The notes: generated by a model not told the origin, from the sequence alone. A stretch of 64,000 nucleotides of DNA from Citrifermentans bremense R1 (GCF_000426865.1 NZ_AUGE01000011.1:50027-114026); one strand, 5' to 3'; shown: positions 18,890 to 28,317, counted from the stretch's first letter. Translations and numbers: made by a program.

Positions 18890-20296
18890 TCAGCCGCGGG
18901 CGAGTTTCAGGCGCTTCCAGAGGGAGGGTTGGGAGATGCCCAGCAGTCGTGCCGCCAGTGTCTGGTTGCCGCCGGAGCGGTTCATGGCCTCATCGAGGAG
19001 GTAGTTCGCGGCGTTGGCGAAGGTCGGGAGAGGCTCGAAGCCCGCAAACGGGTTCTGATCGGGCACCCGCTCCGCAACTCCTCCGCCGGCGGCGCTGATC
19101 GCCTTTACAAAGGAGTCCATGGAGAGCATGCGCTCCTTGTGCGTGCTGACCGCGTCGAACACCATCGCCTTGAATTCCCTGACGTTTCCCGGGAAGCTGT
19201 AGGTGGAAAGGAGCTGCACCAGCCCCGGGGGCGGAGTCGGCTTCTTCTTGTCCAGCATCTGCGCTGCTTGCTCCAGGAACAGGTCGAGCAGGTACGGGAT
19301 GTCCCCCTTTCGGCTGCGCAGCGGCGGTACCTCGACGTGGTGGGTGCGCAGCCGGTAGAACAGGTCGCGCCGGAAGCCCCCTTGGGCGACCTTGGACTCC
19401 AGGTTCTGGTGGGTCGCCACCACGATGCGCGCCTTGAGGCGCCGGGGCTGGTCGCTCCCCAGCGGGAAATACTCCCCCTCCTGGAGCAGCCGCAAGAGTT
19501 TCACCTGCGAGGCGATGCTCAGATCCCCTATCTCGTCGAGGAAGAGGGTTCCGTTCGCTGCCGCCTCTATCATGCCGCGGCGGACCCCTTCCGCGCCGGT
19601 GAAGGCGCCGCGCACATGCCCGAAGAGGGTGTCCGCGAATACGGTGTCGTCCAGGCCGGCCACGTTGACCGCCACCAGGTCCCCCCGGCAGCCGCTCAAC
19701 CGGTGGGTGGCCTGGGCCAGGAGTTCCTTGCCGCAGCCGCTCTCGCCGGTGATCAAGAGCGGGAGGGGGCTTACGGCCACCGCCTCGATGTAGGCGAAGA
19801 TGGCCTGCATGGCGCGGTCGGCCGTGCAGATGGCGCGGAAGGCCTCCGGATGCTGCAGCTCGCAGGAGACGAAGCGCCGGGTCATCTCCTTGTTGTCGCG
19901 TTGCAGTTCCAGGTGCTTGATGGCACGCTGGACGCCGCAGACGATCCTCTCCTCGTCGTCCGTCTTCACGTAGTAATCGTAGGCGCCGAGCTTCATGCAG
20001 TTGACCACCTTCCCCACCTGGTTCAGGCCGCTGACCACAATCACCGCCACCGCTGGAAAGCGCTCGGCGATCTGGATCAACAGCTCCTCCCCGGAGAGAT
20101 GCGGCATGGTCAGGTCGAGTAGAACCAGGCCGATCTCCCCCTGCGCTATGATCTCCAGCACCTTTCGGCTGTCGCTGCAGTACTCCACGTTGGTGATTCC
20201 GGAGCTGCTCTCCAATGCCAGCGAGAGCGAGCGCAGCCAGGCCGGTTCGTCGTCCACCAGCAGCACCCGGAAGGAGGGGTAGAACTCACTGTCCAT
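18890..20296 (-). CDS. NtrC-family sigma54-dependent response regulator
   Basis: A 468-residue activator. It has a receiver domain (VLLVDDEP, LVLLDLTMPHLSG with the phospho-acceptor Asp, and a YYVKTDDE switch region). A AAA+ domain follows with Walker A GESGCGKELL, the sigma54-contacting GAFTGA loop, and Walker B GTLFLDEIGDL. A Fis-type HTH (GGNQTLAARLLGISQPSLWKRLKLA) is at the C-terminus. ATG 20296 is chosen over an upstream in-frame codon because AGGGAG lies at good spacing. The start overlaps the last 11 bases of the partner kinase gene. The gene ends just before a palindrome and a sigma54-type promoter for the porin-flavocytochrome genes, its likely targets. Confidence 0.93.
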   Translation of the reverse strand: MDSEFYPSFRVLLVDDEPAWLRSLSLALESSSGITNVEYCSDSRKVLEIIAQGEIGLVLLDLTMPHLSGEELLIQIAERFPAVAVIVVSGLNQVGKVVNCMKLGAYDYYVKTDDEERIVCGVQRAIKHLELQRDNKEMTRRFVSCELQHPEAFRAICTADRAMQAIFAYIEAVAVSPLPLLITGESGCGKELLAQATHRLSGCRGDLVAVNVAGLDDTVFADTLFGHVRGAFTGAEGVRRGMIEAAANGTLFLDEIGDLSIASQVKLLRLLQEGEYFPLGSDQPRRLKARIVVATHQNLESKVAQGGFRRDLFYRLRTHHVEVPPLRSRKGDIPYLLDLFLEQAAQMLDKKKPTPPPGLVQLLSTYSFPGNVREFKAMVFDAVSTHKERMLSMDSFVKAISAAGGGVAERVPDQNPFAGFEPLPTFANAANYLLDEAMNRSGGNQTLAARLLGISQPSLWKRLKLARG

Positions 20297-22004
20297 TTTT
20301 GCTCCCTGCCACGGCAGCCGGCAGGGAAAGGGTGACCGTGGTCCCCTCCCCGAGCCTCGAATCGAAGGCGATATCACCGCCGTGGTCCTTGATTATGTTG
20401 GCGGAGATGGAGAGCCCAAGCCCCGTCCCCCCGCTCTCGCGCTTGGTGGTGAAGAAAGGGTCGGTGAGGTGCTTCAGGTGCTCCGGCGAAATCCCGCTCC
20501 CCTGGTCGCGGACCGTGAGCATCACCCTGCCGCTCCCCGCGTCGTACCTGGTCTGAAGCGCGATGGCGCAGCTGGGGTCGGGAAGGGCCTGCCCCGCGTT
20601 CATGACCAGGTTCACCACCACCTGCTCCAGCCTCTGCTCGTTGCCGAACACGGCAGGCAACGCTTCTGCATAGCTGACGCTGAAATCGTTGGTGAACTTG
20701 CGGGTGGCGACATCCACCAGGCGTACCGCCGTCTGCACCACCTGGTTGAAATCCAGCAGCTCCTTGCGGGCCTCGTCGTCCTTGCGGGCGAAGTTCTTCA
20801 GATCCTCGACGGTCTTCTTGATCCGCTCGGCGCCATCCTGCATCTCGTCCAGCATCAGCGGCACTTCCTGCCGCACCCGCTTGTACCTGATCCCCCCCAG
20901 GGTCAGCTCCCCCTCTTCCTCCTGGTAACGGTCGAAGATCCGCTCGGCATCGCGGAAAATCTTCTTCAGAGTAGGCATGTTCATCAGGATGATTCCGGTC
21001 GGGTTGTTGATCTCGTGAGCCACCCCGGAGACCAGTATGCCCAGCGCAGCCATCTTGTCCGCCTGCACCAGCTGCTGCTGGTTTCTCTGCAGTTCGGCCA
21101 AGGCGCTGGAGAGCGACTCGGTGCGCTGCGCCACCTGCCGACGCAGCGAGTAGGACCAGAGCACCGTTCCCATGAGGACCAGGGAAAGGGGGATCACGAC
21201 CAGCGCCGCGTACTTGGCCACGTCGAGCCAAGAGGTCCGCTGCGGCTCCAAGACCCCGATCCACCTGTCGTAGATCTCGTTGAACTCGCCTGTTTTCTTG
21301 AGAATGGAGAGCCCTTCGTTCATCTGGGCCACCAACTCCGCATTGCCCTTTTTCACCGCGTAGCAGTAGTACCGCTGCGGCGCCACGTTGGTCGCCACCG
21401 GCACCAGGTTCGAAAGCTTCTCTTCGCGGATGATATACATGGCGGGGAGCAGGGCCACTACCGCGTAGTCGCAGCGTCCCGCCGCCAATTGCTGCAGCGT
21501 GTCCCGCGGGCTGCCGGTCAGCACCAGGTCCGCATCATAATGCTTTTCCAGCAAGTAGCTGTGCATGCCGCCGCCGCTATGCACCAGCACCTTTTTCCCC
21601 TTGAGCTCTTCCAGGCTTTTGACCGCCGGCGTCCCTTTTCGGGCAAAGATGGCCTGAACTATGATGGAGTGGGGGGTGGAGAAATCGTATTCCCGGGCCC
21701 TTGCATCCGAGTACGAGAGCCCTTCCAGAATGTCGACCTCGCCGCTGTCGAGCTCCTTGAGAATCTTGCCGAAATCGTCAAGCCGGATCTCGATCTGCAT
21801 CCCCATTACCCTGGCGATGGCCCGGGTCAGGTCCACGATGAAGCCGCGAGGTTCGCCGTTATGATCCAGGAACTGGTAGGGAGGGTAGTTGCTGTTGCCC
21901 CCCACCACGATGACCCTCAGGTCGCGGCCGGGTGCCGGCCCGGCGTGCGCCGACGAGACAATGAGGGTGAGAGCGGCCAGCAGCAAAAGGGCTTTGATGG
22001 ACAT
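20286..22004 (-). CDS. Sensor histidine kinase with periplasmic solute-binding (SBP_bac_3) sensor
   Basis: A 572-residue kinase starting with a signal-like hydrophobic segment (MSIKALLLLAALTLIVSSAHA). A periplasmic amino-acid-type binding domain spans about residues 30-250 (GGNSNYPPYQFLDHNGEPRGF). One transmembrane helix follows near 270-290, then a coiled coil, HisKA with VAHEINNPTG, and HATPase_c (DQGSGISPEHL, GGTGLGLSI). ATG 22004 with GGAG nine bases upstream is preferred over an in-frame GTG at 22061. It overlaps the NtrC-type regulator gene, so the two form one two-component system. It probably senses the organic-acid ligand that the downstream porin and flavocytochrome use; that ligand is inferred, not shown. 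Confidence 0.9.
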   Translation of the reverse strand: MSIKALLLLAALTLIVSSAHAGPAPGRDLRVIVVGGNSNYPPYQFLDHNGEPRGFIVDLTRAIARVMGMQIEIRLDDFGKILKELDSGEVDILEGLSYSDARAREYDFSTPHSIIVQAIFARKGTPAVKSLEELKGKKVLVHSGGGMHSYLLEKHYDADLVLTGSPRDTLQQLAAGRCDYAVVALLPAMYIIREEKLSNLVPVATNVAPQRYYCYAVKKGNAELVAQMNEGLSILKKTGEFNEIYDRWIGVLEPQRTSWLDVAKYAALVVIPLSLVLMGTVLWSYSLRRQVAQRTESLSSALAELQRNQQQLVQADKMAALGILVSGVAHEINNPTGIILMNMPTLKKIFRDAERIFDRYQEEEGELTLGGIRYKRVRQEVPLMLDEMQDGAERIKKTVEDLKNFARKDDEARKELLDFNQVVQTAVRLVDVATRKFTNDFSVSYAEALPAVFGNEQRLEQVVVNLVMNAGQALPDPSCAIALQTRYDAGSGRVMLTVRDQGSGISPEHLKHLTDPFFTTKRESGGTGLGLSISANIIKDHGGDIAFDSRLGEGTTVTLSLPAAVAGSKNGQ

Positions 22005-22281
22005 GGCAAGCGGCTCCAGAGACGCAGCAGGTGACATCTGTTGCCAAGCGGGAAGCAGCACAACAATATCGGGGAAAGTTGCGCCACTTATAGCACCTGC
22101 GGCAACTTCGCGTCAAAGCTTTTCCCCCAGCATCAACTGTCTGCACCCTCTACGGTCGCTCCGGCCTTACCGGAAAGGAGATCATAAAAAGCACACGCTA
22201 TATTAAAATGAATTCATATTGTTATAATGTTCCCTGGCCAGGCCCCAGATAGCCGGGTAATCCCCAGGAAAGAGGTGCGAT

Positions 22282-23472
22282 ATGGGAACTTCTGCAGGCG
22301 TTGGCTTCAGCCTTCACAAAAACCCGGCTGACGCGGGCAAGGAAGCGGCTCTCCAGGCGATGGAGCGGGGCGGGATGGCCAAACCGGATTTCGTCTTCGT
22401 CTTCGCCACGGTCGGGTACGACCAGGAGCTTCTGATACGCTCGGTGCGCGACGCCACCGCCGACGCCCCCTTGAGCGGCTGCTCAGGGGAGGGTGTGATC
22501 ACGGCGGGCGCCGCCGCCGAGACCAACTTCGGGGTCTGCGTGCTGGCCATAGCCTCGGATGAGGTCAGCTTCGCCAACGCCTACGTGCAGGGGCTCGATG
22601 CCGGATACGCCCGGGCCGGCGAGTTGCTGGCCGAGCAGGTCCGCCCGCTGCTCCATGCCGACGCCGTCGCCTGCTTTCTCTTTGCCGACGGCCTCCTCTT
22701 CGACTTCGATCCCTTCCGGGACGCCTTCGAAAGGGCCCTCGGGCACGGGAGGCCGCTCCCCCTGTTCGGAGGGCTTGCTGCCAACAACCTCTCTACCCGG
22801 AAGACCTACCAGTACCATGACGACCAGGTCATTTCCGAAGGGATCTGCTGCGTCGTCATGTCCGGCAATGCCAGGCTCGCCTGGGGGGTCAACCACGGCT
22901 GCGTGCCGGTGGGAACCCGGCGCACCATCACCCGCTGCCACGGCAACATCATCTACGAGATCGACGGCATCCCTGCACTGGAAGCCTTGAAGGAGTACAT
23001 CGAAGACGGCTCCGGCAGCGACTGGAACAAGGTCACCCTCAACCTCTGCCTCGGCTTCAAAACCCCGGAGCACCTGAGGAAGGAATACGGCGAGTACATC
23101 ATCCGCTACATGATGGACAAAAACGACCAGGAGGGGTGGGTAAGCATCCAGTCGGATGTGACCCCGGGAAGCGCTCTTTGGATCATGAGGCGGGACAAGG
23201 AGCTGATGCGGGAAGGGCTGCAGGCCATCTCGCAGCATATCAGGGAGCAGTTGGGAGAGAACCGGCCCAAGCTGGTGATGCAGTTCGAATGCATGGGGCG
23301 CGGGCGCGTGGTCTACCGCGAGCAGGAGAAGATCGAGCTGCTCAAGTCCCTGCAGGACGACCTGGGGGCGGAACTACCCTGGATAGGATTCTACTCATAC
23401 GCCGAGATCGGACCGGTCTCCGGCTACAACTGCATCCACAATTTCACGTCCGTGCTGTTGGCCGTGTACTAG
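22282..23472 (+). CDS. FIST N/C domain sensory protein
   Basis: A 396-residue soluble protein with the FIST_N domain (about 25-210, including LSGCSGEGVI and GGLAANN) and FIST_C (about 225-375, ending WIGFYSYAEIGPVSGYNCIHNFTS). FIST proteins are predicted cytoplasmic ligand-binding sensors, possibly of amino acids, that partner with kinases or cyclases. AAAGAGGTGCG precedes the ATG, and a TATAAT at 22223-22228 may be the -10 element. The gene ends two bases before the in-frame start of a PAS histidine kinase, so the FIST protein probably supplies the ligand signal to that kinase. Confidence 0.92.
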   Translation: MGTSAGVGFSLHKNPADAGKEAALQAMERGGMAKPDFVFVFATVGYDQELLIRSVRDATADAPLSGCSGEGVITAGAAAETNFGVCVLAIASDEVSFANAYVQGLDAGYARAGELLAEQVRPLLHADAVACFLFADGLLFDFDPFRDAFERALGHGRPLPLFGGLAANNLSTRKTYQYHDDQVISEGICCVVMSGNARLAWGVNHGCVPVGTRRTITRCHGNIIYEIDGIPALEALKEYIEDGSGSDWNKVTLNLCLGFKTPEHLRKEYGEYIIRYMMDKNDQEGWVSIQSDVTPGSALWIMRRDKELMREGLQAISQHIREQLGENRPKLVMQFECMGRGRVVYREQEKIELLKSLQDDLGAELPWIGFYSYAEIGPVSGYNCIHNFTSVLLAVY

Positions 23473-23488
23473 AGTGCCACGGGGTAAC

Positions 23489-25348
23489 ATGGAAAACGGG
23501 AGTCCCACCGACAAACAGGCCCTGGAGCAGCAGTTGACTGCCCTGCGCAGGGAAAACGAGGAGCTGGCCCAACAGGTCAAACGGCTGATCAGGGCCGAAG
23601 GGAAGCTCTACGAGTACCAGCAGGTGCTCGACCTCCAGTTGAACGAGTACAAAGGGCTTTACGACCTGAGCAGGAGGCTGAGCGGGAGCTTCTACATCCA
23701 GGGCCTGTTCCGCGAGACCGTGCAGTACGTGGTCCAGCAGCTGGAGTACGAACGGGCTATCCTGCTCCGCCGCGAAGAAACGGTTACCTACCGCGTCTTG
23801 GCCCTTGACGGCTACTACGATCCAAGCGAAAAAGAACAGGCCGCCGCAATTACCATGAAGTACGGCGCCCCCTGCCTCTCCCCCCTTCTAGCCGGCAGGG
23901 AGCATGTCACCTGCACCGCAACCTCGACGGAACCCGGAAACGGATGCCGACGGCGCCTACTGATGGACGAGTTCCTGGTATACCCCCTAGGCCACGACGA
24001 GGTCCCTCACGCCCTGCTGGTGGTCGGCAACACCGCGGTCAATGCACCCTTTCACCGGCGGGTGCAGGAAAGCGACCAGGCGCTCCTCAGCATGGGAAAC
24101 CTGGTCGGTCTCGTCTCATCCATTCTGGATACCCACATATTTTTCGAACGGATGATGGAGGCCCGCGAGCAGGAACGGGTCGCCGAGGCGAAGTACCGCA
24201 GCCTTTTCGAGAACGCGGCGGAAGGGATCTTCCGCAGGACCCCCGAAGGGCGATACCTCGACGCGAACCCCGCCCTCGCCCACATGATGGGATATACCTC
24301 GCCGGAGGAACTGGTCGCCTCCATCACCGACATCGGTACCGAGGTCTACGTGGACCCCGCCTCCTATGCGGAGATGCAGAGGGTGCTGGCGGTCCACGGC
24401 AGGGCCGAAAGTTTCGAGACGCAGATCTACCGCAAGGACGGCAGTGTGATCTGGGTATCCCTGAGCCTGCGCGCAGTGCGGGACAGCGAGGGGAAGGTGC
24501 TCTTTTACGAGGGGATGTCGGAGGAGATCACCAAAAGGAAGATCGCCGAGGCCGCGCTGCGCGAGAGCGAGCAGAAGTACCGCCAGTTGAGCGAGGCGCT
24601 GGAGCTGCGCGTGCAACAGGCGGTCGACGAGCTGCGCCAGAAGGACAAGATGCTGATCATGCAGGGGCGGCAGGCGGTGATGGGGGAGATGCTGAGCAAT
24701 ATCGCCCACCAGTGGCGCCAGCCACTGAACATGCTGGCCTTGCTGGTCCAGGACGTCCAGTTGACCCACAGGCAAACCGGGCTCAGCGAAGAGTTCATAT
24801 GTGAGAACGTCAGAAGGAGCATGGAGATCATCCAGCAGATGTCCCAAACCATAGACGATTTCAGGTATTTCTACCGGCCGGACCGGGAAAAACTGGAGTT
24901 CACGGTGAGCGAGCCGCTGGATAAGGCGCTGGCCCTGTTGAATGGGAGCTTAAGGATACACAGCATCGAGATCCAGGTCCTCAAAACAGGCGAGCCTGCA
25001 ATCAAGGGATATCTCGGAGAGTTCGTCCAGGTCCTGCTCAACATCCTGATCAACGCTCGCGACGCGCTCATCGCCAGCCGCGCCGCTTCGCCGCTCATCA
25101 CCGTCAGGCTCTACGAGGAAGGTGGGGAAACGGTGGTTAGCATCGCTGACAACGCCGGCGGCATCCCCGAGGAGATCAAGGAGAAGATCTTCGAACCCTA
25201 CTTCACCACCAAAGGGCCCGACCAGGGAACCGGCATCGGGCTTTTCATGTGCAAGACCATCATCGAGAAGAGCATGAACGGCAGGCTCTGCGCCAGAAAC
25301 AGCAGCGAAGGAGCCGAGTTCGTCATCACCGTCCCCAAAACTCCCTGA
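23489..25348 (+). CDS. Cytoplasmic GAF/PAS sensor histidine kinase, FIST partner
   Basis: About 619 residues without a transmembrane segment. It begins with a coiled coil (LEQQLTALRRENEELAQQVK), then a GAF-like domain (about 65-220), a PAS domain with PAC (about 230-345, FRRTPEGRYLDANPALAHMMG), and a HisKA-type region with phospho-acceptor NIAHQWRQPLN near residue 405. HATPase_c follows with DNAGGIPEEI and GTGIGLFM. ATG 23489 is preferred; an in-frame GTG at 23474 lies almost against the FIST stop. No receiver or regulator gene follows, so the output partner is elsewhere. The 3' end overlaps the convergent helicase gene by 23 bases. Confidence 0.9.
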   Translation: MENGSPTDKQALEQQLTALRRENEELAQQVKRLIRAEGKLYEYQQVLDLQLNEYKGLYDLSRRLSGSFYIQGLFRETVQYVVQQLEYERAILLRREETVTYRVLALDGYYDPSEKEQAAAITMKYGAPCLSPLLAGREHVTCTATSTEPGNGCRRRLLMDEFLVYPLGHDEVPHALLVVGNTAVNAPFHRRVQESDQALLSMGNLVGLVSSILDTHIFFERMMEAREQERVAEAKYRSLFENAAEGIFRRTPEGRYLDANPALAHMMGYTSPEELVASITDIGTEVYVDPASYAEMQRVLAVHGRAESFETQIYRKDGSVIWVSLSLRAVRDSEGKVLFYEGMSEEITKRKIAEAALRESEQKYRQLSEALELRVQQAVDELRQKDKMLIMQGRQAVMGEMLSNIAHQWRQPLNMLALLVQDVQLTHRQTGLSEEFICENVRRSMEIIQQMSQTIDDFRYFYRPDREKLEFTVSEPLDKALALLNGSLRIHSIEIQVLKTGEPAIKGYLGEFVQVLLNILINARDALIASRAASPLITVRLYEEGGETVVSIADNAGGIPEEIKEKIFEPYFTTKGPDQGTGIGLFMCKTIIEKSMNGRLCARNSSEGAEFVITVPKTP

Positions 25349-27722
25349 TATCGCTCAATATGGCGTCCGAGACCAGCTCCTCGGCCCCGGACTCGAACCA
25401 ATCCCCAGGCATGGCGGAACTGTACTCCTCTTGCAGGAAACGGTCGTCCATCAGGACGATCAGGCCGCGGTCCGTTTCCGAGCGGATCACCCGCCCCGCC
25501 GCCTGGATCGCCTTGGCCATGGCCGGAATGGTGTAGGCGTACTGGTACCCGTTGCCGTAATGGCGCTGGTAGTACCCCCTCATCTCCTCCCGCTCCAGGT
25601 CGAAGTTGGGAAGGGGAGGACCGACCACGAAGGCGCCGATCACCATGTCCCCCGCGTAATCCACCCCCTCCGAAAGGGAACCTCCCTGGACGGCGAAGAC
25701 AAGCGTCGGGGCGTTCCCCGCGCGCAGCCGCTCAAGGATCTCGGCTACCCTCGCCCCGCTCATCTTTCTCTCCTGGAGCAGCACCTCAAACCCCTCCGGC
25801 GCCCGGAAGAGCTCCGCCACCCGCTCAAGGAAAACGAAACTCGGGAAAAATGCAAGGTAGTTGCCGCCTTTCAGCGCCACCACCCGGGCCAGCGCGTCGG
25901 CGATCCTGCCGTAATTGCGTTCGCGCCTGGAGTACCTGGTCGATATCTGCGGGATGATCATCAGCTTGCGCAGGCTGCTGGGAAAGGGGCTCTGGAACTC
26001 GGCGCAGCGCACCTGTTCGGGGTCGAGCCCGGAAAGCTTCGCGTAGTACTCGAACGGCTTCAGGGTTGCGGAGAAAGCCACCACCTGCTGGTACTCCCCG
26101 TACCGGTCTGCAATGAGGGCGGAGGCGTCGCAGCAGGTGATCTTGACGCTCCCCCCGCCGGAATGCGGCTCATAGGAGGTGAAAAACTCCTGCCGCTTCG
26201 AGGCGGTGGCAAACTCCAGGATCTCGGCAAACTCCCCCCAGTAATGGCACAGCCTCAAAACCGGGTCCTTCTGCCTGATCTCCACCTCCGCCTCCAGGTA
26301 GCGCGACAGCAAGGCGCGCAGCCTTGCGTCCAGCTCAAGGAATGGGGCCAGGGGGGGCTCTATCTTCACCGGGCGCATCCCTTTTCCGCTACCGCTGCAG
26401 GACGCCACCGCCGCCAGGCACTCCTCCAGAAGTTCCAGCGCGTCGCGCCGGAAAGGTTTGGGAAGTTCCGCCAGCTCGCCCCGCAGCCCCTCCAAAAGCG
26501 CGCTGGAAAGCCTGGGGGAGTAGTAATCCATGGCGCGGGATGGAAGGTTGTGCGCCTCGTCTATTACCAGATTCGGCTTCCCGCTCTGCTCCACGGCGAG
26601 TGCCGCGGCCCGCCCCAGCGCGGACCTGGGGGCGAAGACGTAGTTGTAGTCGCAAATGACGACGTCGGCCAGCGGCACCGCTTCGATCTGCAGCTCGAAG
26701 GGGCAAAGCTGGTACTTCTCCCCGAATTCCCGGAAGGTCCGCGCTTTCAGCTTCCTTTTCCTGGCCATCAGCTCGACAACGCCCAGCCGGGCGAGCTTGC
26801 CGTAGTAATCGCGCGCATACTCGCAGTAGTCAGGCATGCAGACAGGTTCGTTCATGAAACAGATCCTGTTCTTCGCCGTCACGGTGAGCGAACGCAGCGG
26901 CACCCCCGACTCGCGAAAGCGCTCCATGGCGTCCTCCGCCACCTCGTGCTGGCTGTTTTTCGGCGTCACGTAGCAGACCGTCTGGCCGCGCCCGAGCGCC
27001 TCCTTCAGCACCGGGTGCAGGACCCCAGCGGTCTTTCCCAGCCCGGTCGGCGCCTGGATCAGCATGGCGCGCCCATCGGCCATGCCGGACTCGATCTCCC
27101 CCATCAGCTCAAGCTGCCCGGGGCGGGGGGCGGCAAAGGGGAAAGGGAACTCCTTTGCCGCCTTCCTTCTTCTACGGGCGCGCTTCGAGGCCTCGTCCGC
27201 CTCCCGCGCCAGTTCGTCCAGGCGCAGCTCCAGCCAGCCCCGGTACGCCTCCAGGTCCAGTTGCACCGGGAGGTCCTCCGAGGCGCCGTTACGGGAGGAA
27301 ACGAGGTGGAAGGAGAGGCGCGGTATCACGCCGTGCTCCAGCCAATGGAAGTAGCCGTAGGTGAGAAGCTGCAGCGAATACGGCTCGTCCGTGCCCGCGT
27401 GAGCCAGCCGGCGCCGGAGCTCCCACAGGTTGAAGCAGCTCTTGATCTCCTCGATTAAGGGTGGAGCGTGGCGGAAGATCCCGTCCAGGCGCCCGTTCAC
27501 CTGGAACTGGTACCCTCCCCTTTCGAAGACGCGGCTGACCGGCACCTCGGCCTGATAGCTACTGTCGGTCAGCGCGCGCTTTTTCTGGATCTTAAGGTGA
27601 ATTTCGCGCCCCTCCGCGGTGGAGCGGTCGTAGCCGGAACGGGGCTCTATGCTCCCGGTGCGGGGAACGGGAAGGGCGAAATATCCTACCGGGATGTTGA
27701 TGAGATTCGGTGCAGGCTTCAT
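25326..27722 (-). CDS. DinG/XPD-like Fe-S DNA helicase with N-terminal PD-(D/E)XK-like domain
   Basis: A 798-residue SF2 helicase. The N-terminal 130 residues contain FQVNGRLDGIF and EEIKSC, matching the D...ExK core of RecB/Cas4-type nucleases. Then come Walker A (QAPTGLGKTAG), a Cys-rich insert (ICFMNEPVCMPDYCEYA and YQLCPFE, probably binding 4Fe-4S), the DEAH box (VIDEAHNLPSRAMD), and motif VI (QAAGRVIRSETDRG). ATG 27722 is chosen because the homology begins there; an in-frame TTG at 27800 would add 26 residues. Such helicases unwind 5'-to-3' and process damaged or structured DNA; the nuclease-like domain could trim or bind ends. It is encoded convergently with the FIST-linked kinase. Confidence 0.88.
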   Translation of the reverse strand: MKPAPNLINIPVGYFALPVPRTGSIEPRSGYDRSTAEGREIHLKIQKKRALTDSSYQAEVPVSRVFERGGYQFQVNGRLDGIFRHAPPLIEEIKSCFNLWELRRRLAHAGTDEPYSLQLLTYGYFHWLEHGVIPRLSFHLVSSRNGASEDLPVQLDLEAYRGWLELRLDELAREADEASKRARRRRKAAKEFPFPFAAPRPGQLELMGEIESGMADGRAMLIQAPTGLGKTAGVLHPVLKEALGRGQTVCYVTPKNSQHEVAEDAMERFRESGVPLRSLTVTAKNRICFMNEPVCMPDYCEYARDYYGKLARLGVVELMARKRKLKARTFREFGEKYQLCPFELQIEAVPLADVVICDYNYVFAPRSALGRAAALAVEQSGKPNLVIDEAHNLPSRAMDYYSPRLSSALLEGLRGELAELPKPFRRDALELLEECLAAVASCSGSGKGMRPVKIEPPLAPFLELDARLRALLSRYLEAEVEIRQKDPVLRLCHYWGEFAEILEFATASKRQEFFTSYEPHSGGGSVKITCCDASALIADRYGEYQQVVAFSATLKPFEYYAKLSGLDPEQVRCAEFQSPFPSSLRKLMIIPQISTRYSRRERNYGRIADALARVVALKGGNYLAFFPSFVFLERVAELFRAPEGFEVLLQERKMSGARVAEILERLRAGNAPTLVFAVQGGSLSEGVDYAGDMVIGAFVVGPPLPNFDLEREEMRGYYQRHYGNGYQYAYTIPAMAKAIQAAGRVIRSETDRGLIVLMDDRFLQEEYSSAMPGDWFESGAEELVSDAILSDIREFWGR

Positions 27723-27890
27723 GGGAGAACTCTTGACGCGAGGACGGACATACCTCTTTGATTTAGCGACACTTTCCAATGAATGACCTGCGCTTGTCAA
27801 GTTAAGAATGAGGACGATTGCAATCCATGAGGAAGCGAGTATTCTCTTTCCCTGTGCATTCTCATTACTTGTCTAAAGGAGATCTCACCA

Positions 27891-28175
27891 ATGAAAAGAA
27901 TCCTCGCAGCTGTCGTGCTCTCCCTTTTCTGCGCCGGTTTCGCTGCCGCTGCCGACGACGCCGACGTGGTACTGCCGGCGAAAAACGGCAACGTCACCTT
28001 CCCCCACAAGAAGCACCAGGACATGAAGGAGCTGAAGTGCACCGACTGCCATGAAACCGACAAGGGAGGGAAGATCGCCAACCTGGGCAAGGAGTGGGCC
28101 CACAAGACCTGCAAGGGGTGTCATACCGACAAAGGGAAAGGCCCCACCAAGTGCACCGAGTGCCACAAGAAGTAA
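27891..28175 (+). CDS. Triheme periplasmic cytochrome c7 (PpcA family)
   Basis: A 94-residue protein with a signal peptide (cleavage after FAAA) and three CXXCH motifs (CTDCH, CKGCH, CTECH), plus the distal His in FPHKKHQD typical of cytochrome c7. Mature length about 72 matches PpcA-PpcE of Geobacter, which shuttle electrons across the periplasm from inner-membrane to outer-membrane cytochromes. AAAGGAG precedes the ATG. A hairpin follows at 28196-28224. A second, clearly paralogous c7 gene lies about 4 kb away on the opposite strand. Which Ppc letter it is cannot be settled without alignment. Confidence 0.93.
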   Translation: MKRILAAVVLSLFCAGFAAAADDADVVLPAKNGNVTFPHKKHQDMKELKCTDCHETDKGGKIANLGKEWAHKTCKGCHTDKGKGPTKCTECHKK

Positions 28176-28195
28176 CCCCTCCCCACTCACCTATA

Positions 28196-28224
28196 AAGGC
28201 GGAGGCTGTCACGGCCTTCGCCTT
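28196..28224 (+). terminator. Hairpin terminator after cytochrome c7 gene
   Basis: AAGGCGGAGGC (28196-28206) pairs with GCCTTCGCCTT (28214-28224), 11 bp with one G-U, and a 7-nt loop, about 20 bases past the stop. The following tract (CGTTGTTTCC) is only partly T-rich, so it is a moderate terminator. Confidence 0.6.
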
Positions 28225-28289
28225 CGTTGTTTCCCCAGCCTCTGCCCCCCAATTAAAATTAAAATAAACAAACTACATGAAGGCCAACA

Positions 28290-28317
28290 TTGACATCTGT
28301 TAATTTTTATAGATAAT
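28290..28317 (+). promoter_or_regulatory. Sigma70-type promoter for the radical SAM unit
   Basis: A perfect TTGACA (28290-28295), a 16-base AT-rich spacer and GATAAT (28312-28317, five of six). It predicts a start near 28324 and a leader of about 100 nt before the first gene. It separates this unit from the upstream cytochrome gene. Confidence 0.7.

Noticed and set aside
25398..27458. Very long plus-strand open frame antisense to the helicase
   Set aside because: It is a shadow of a high-GC gene; the minus-strand product has all helicase motifs and the plus frame has none.
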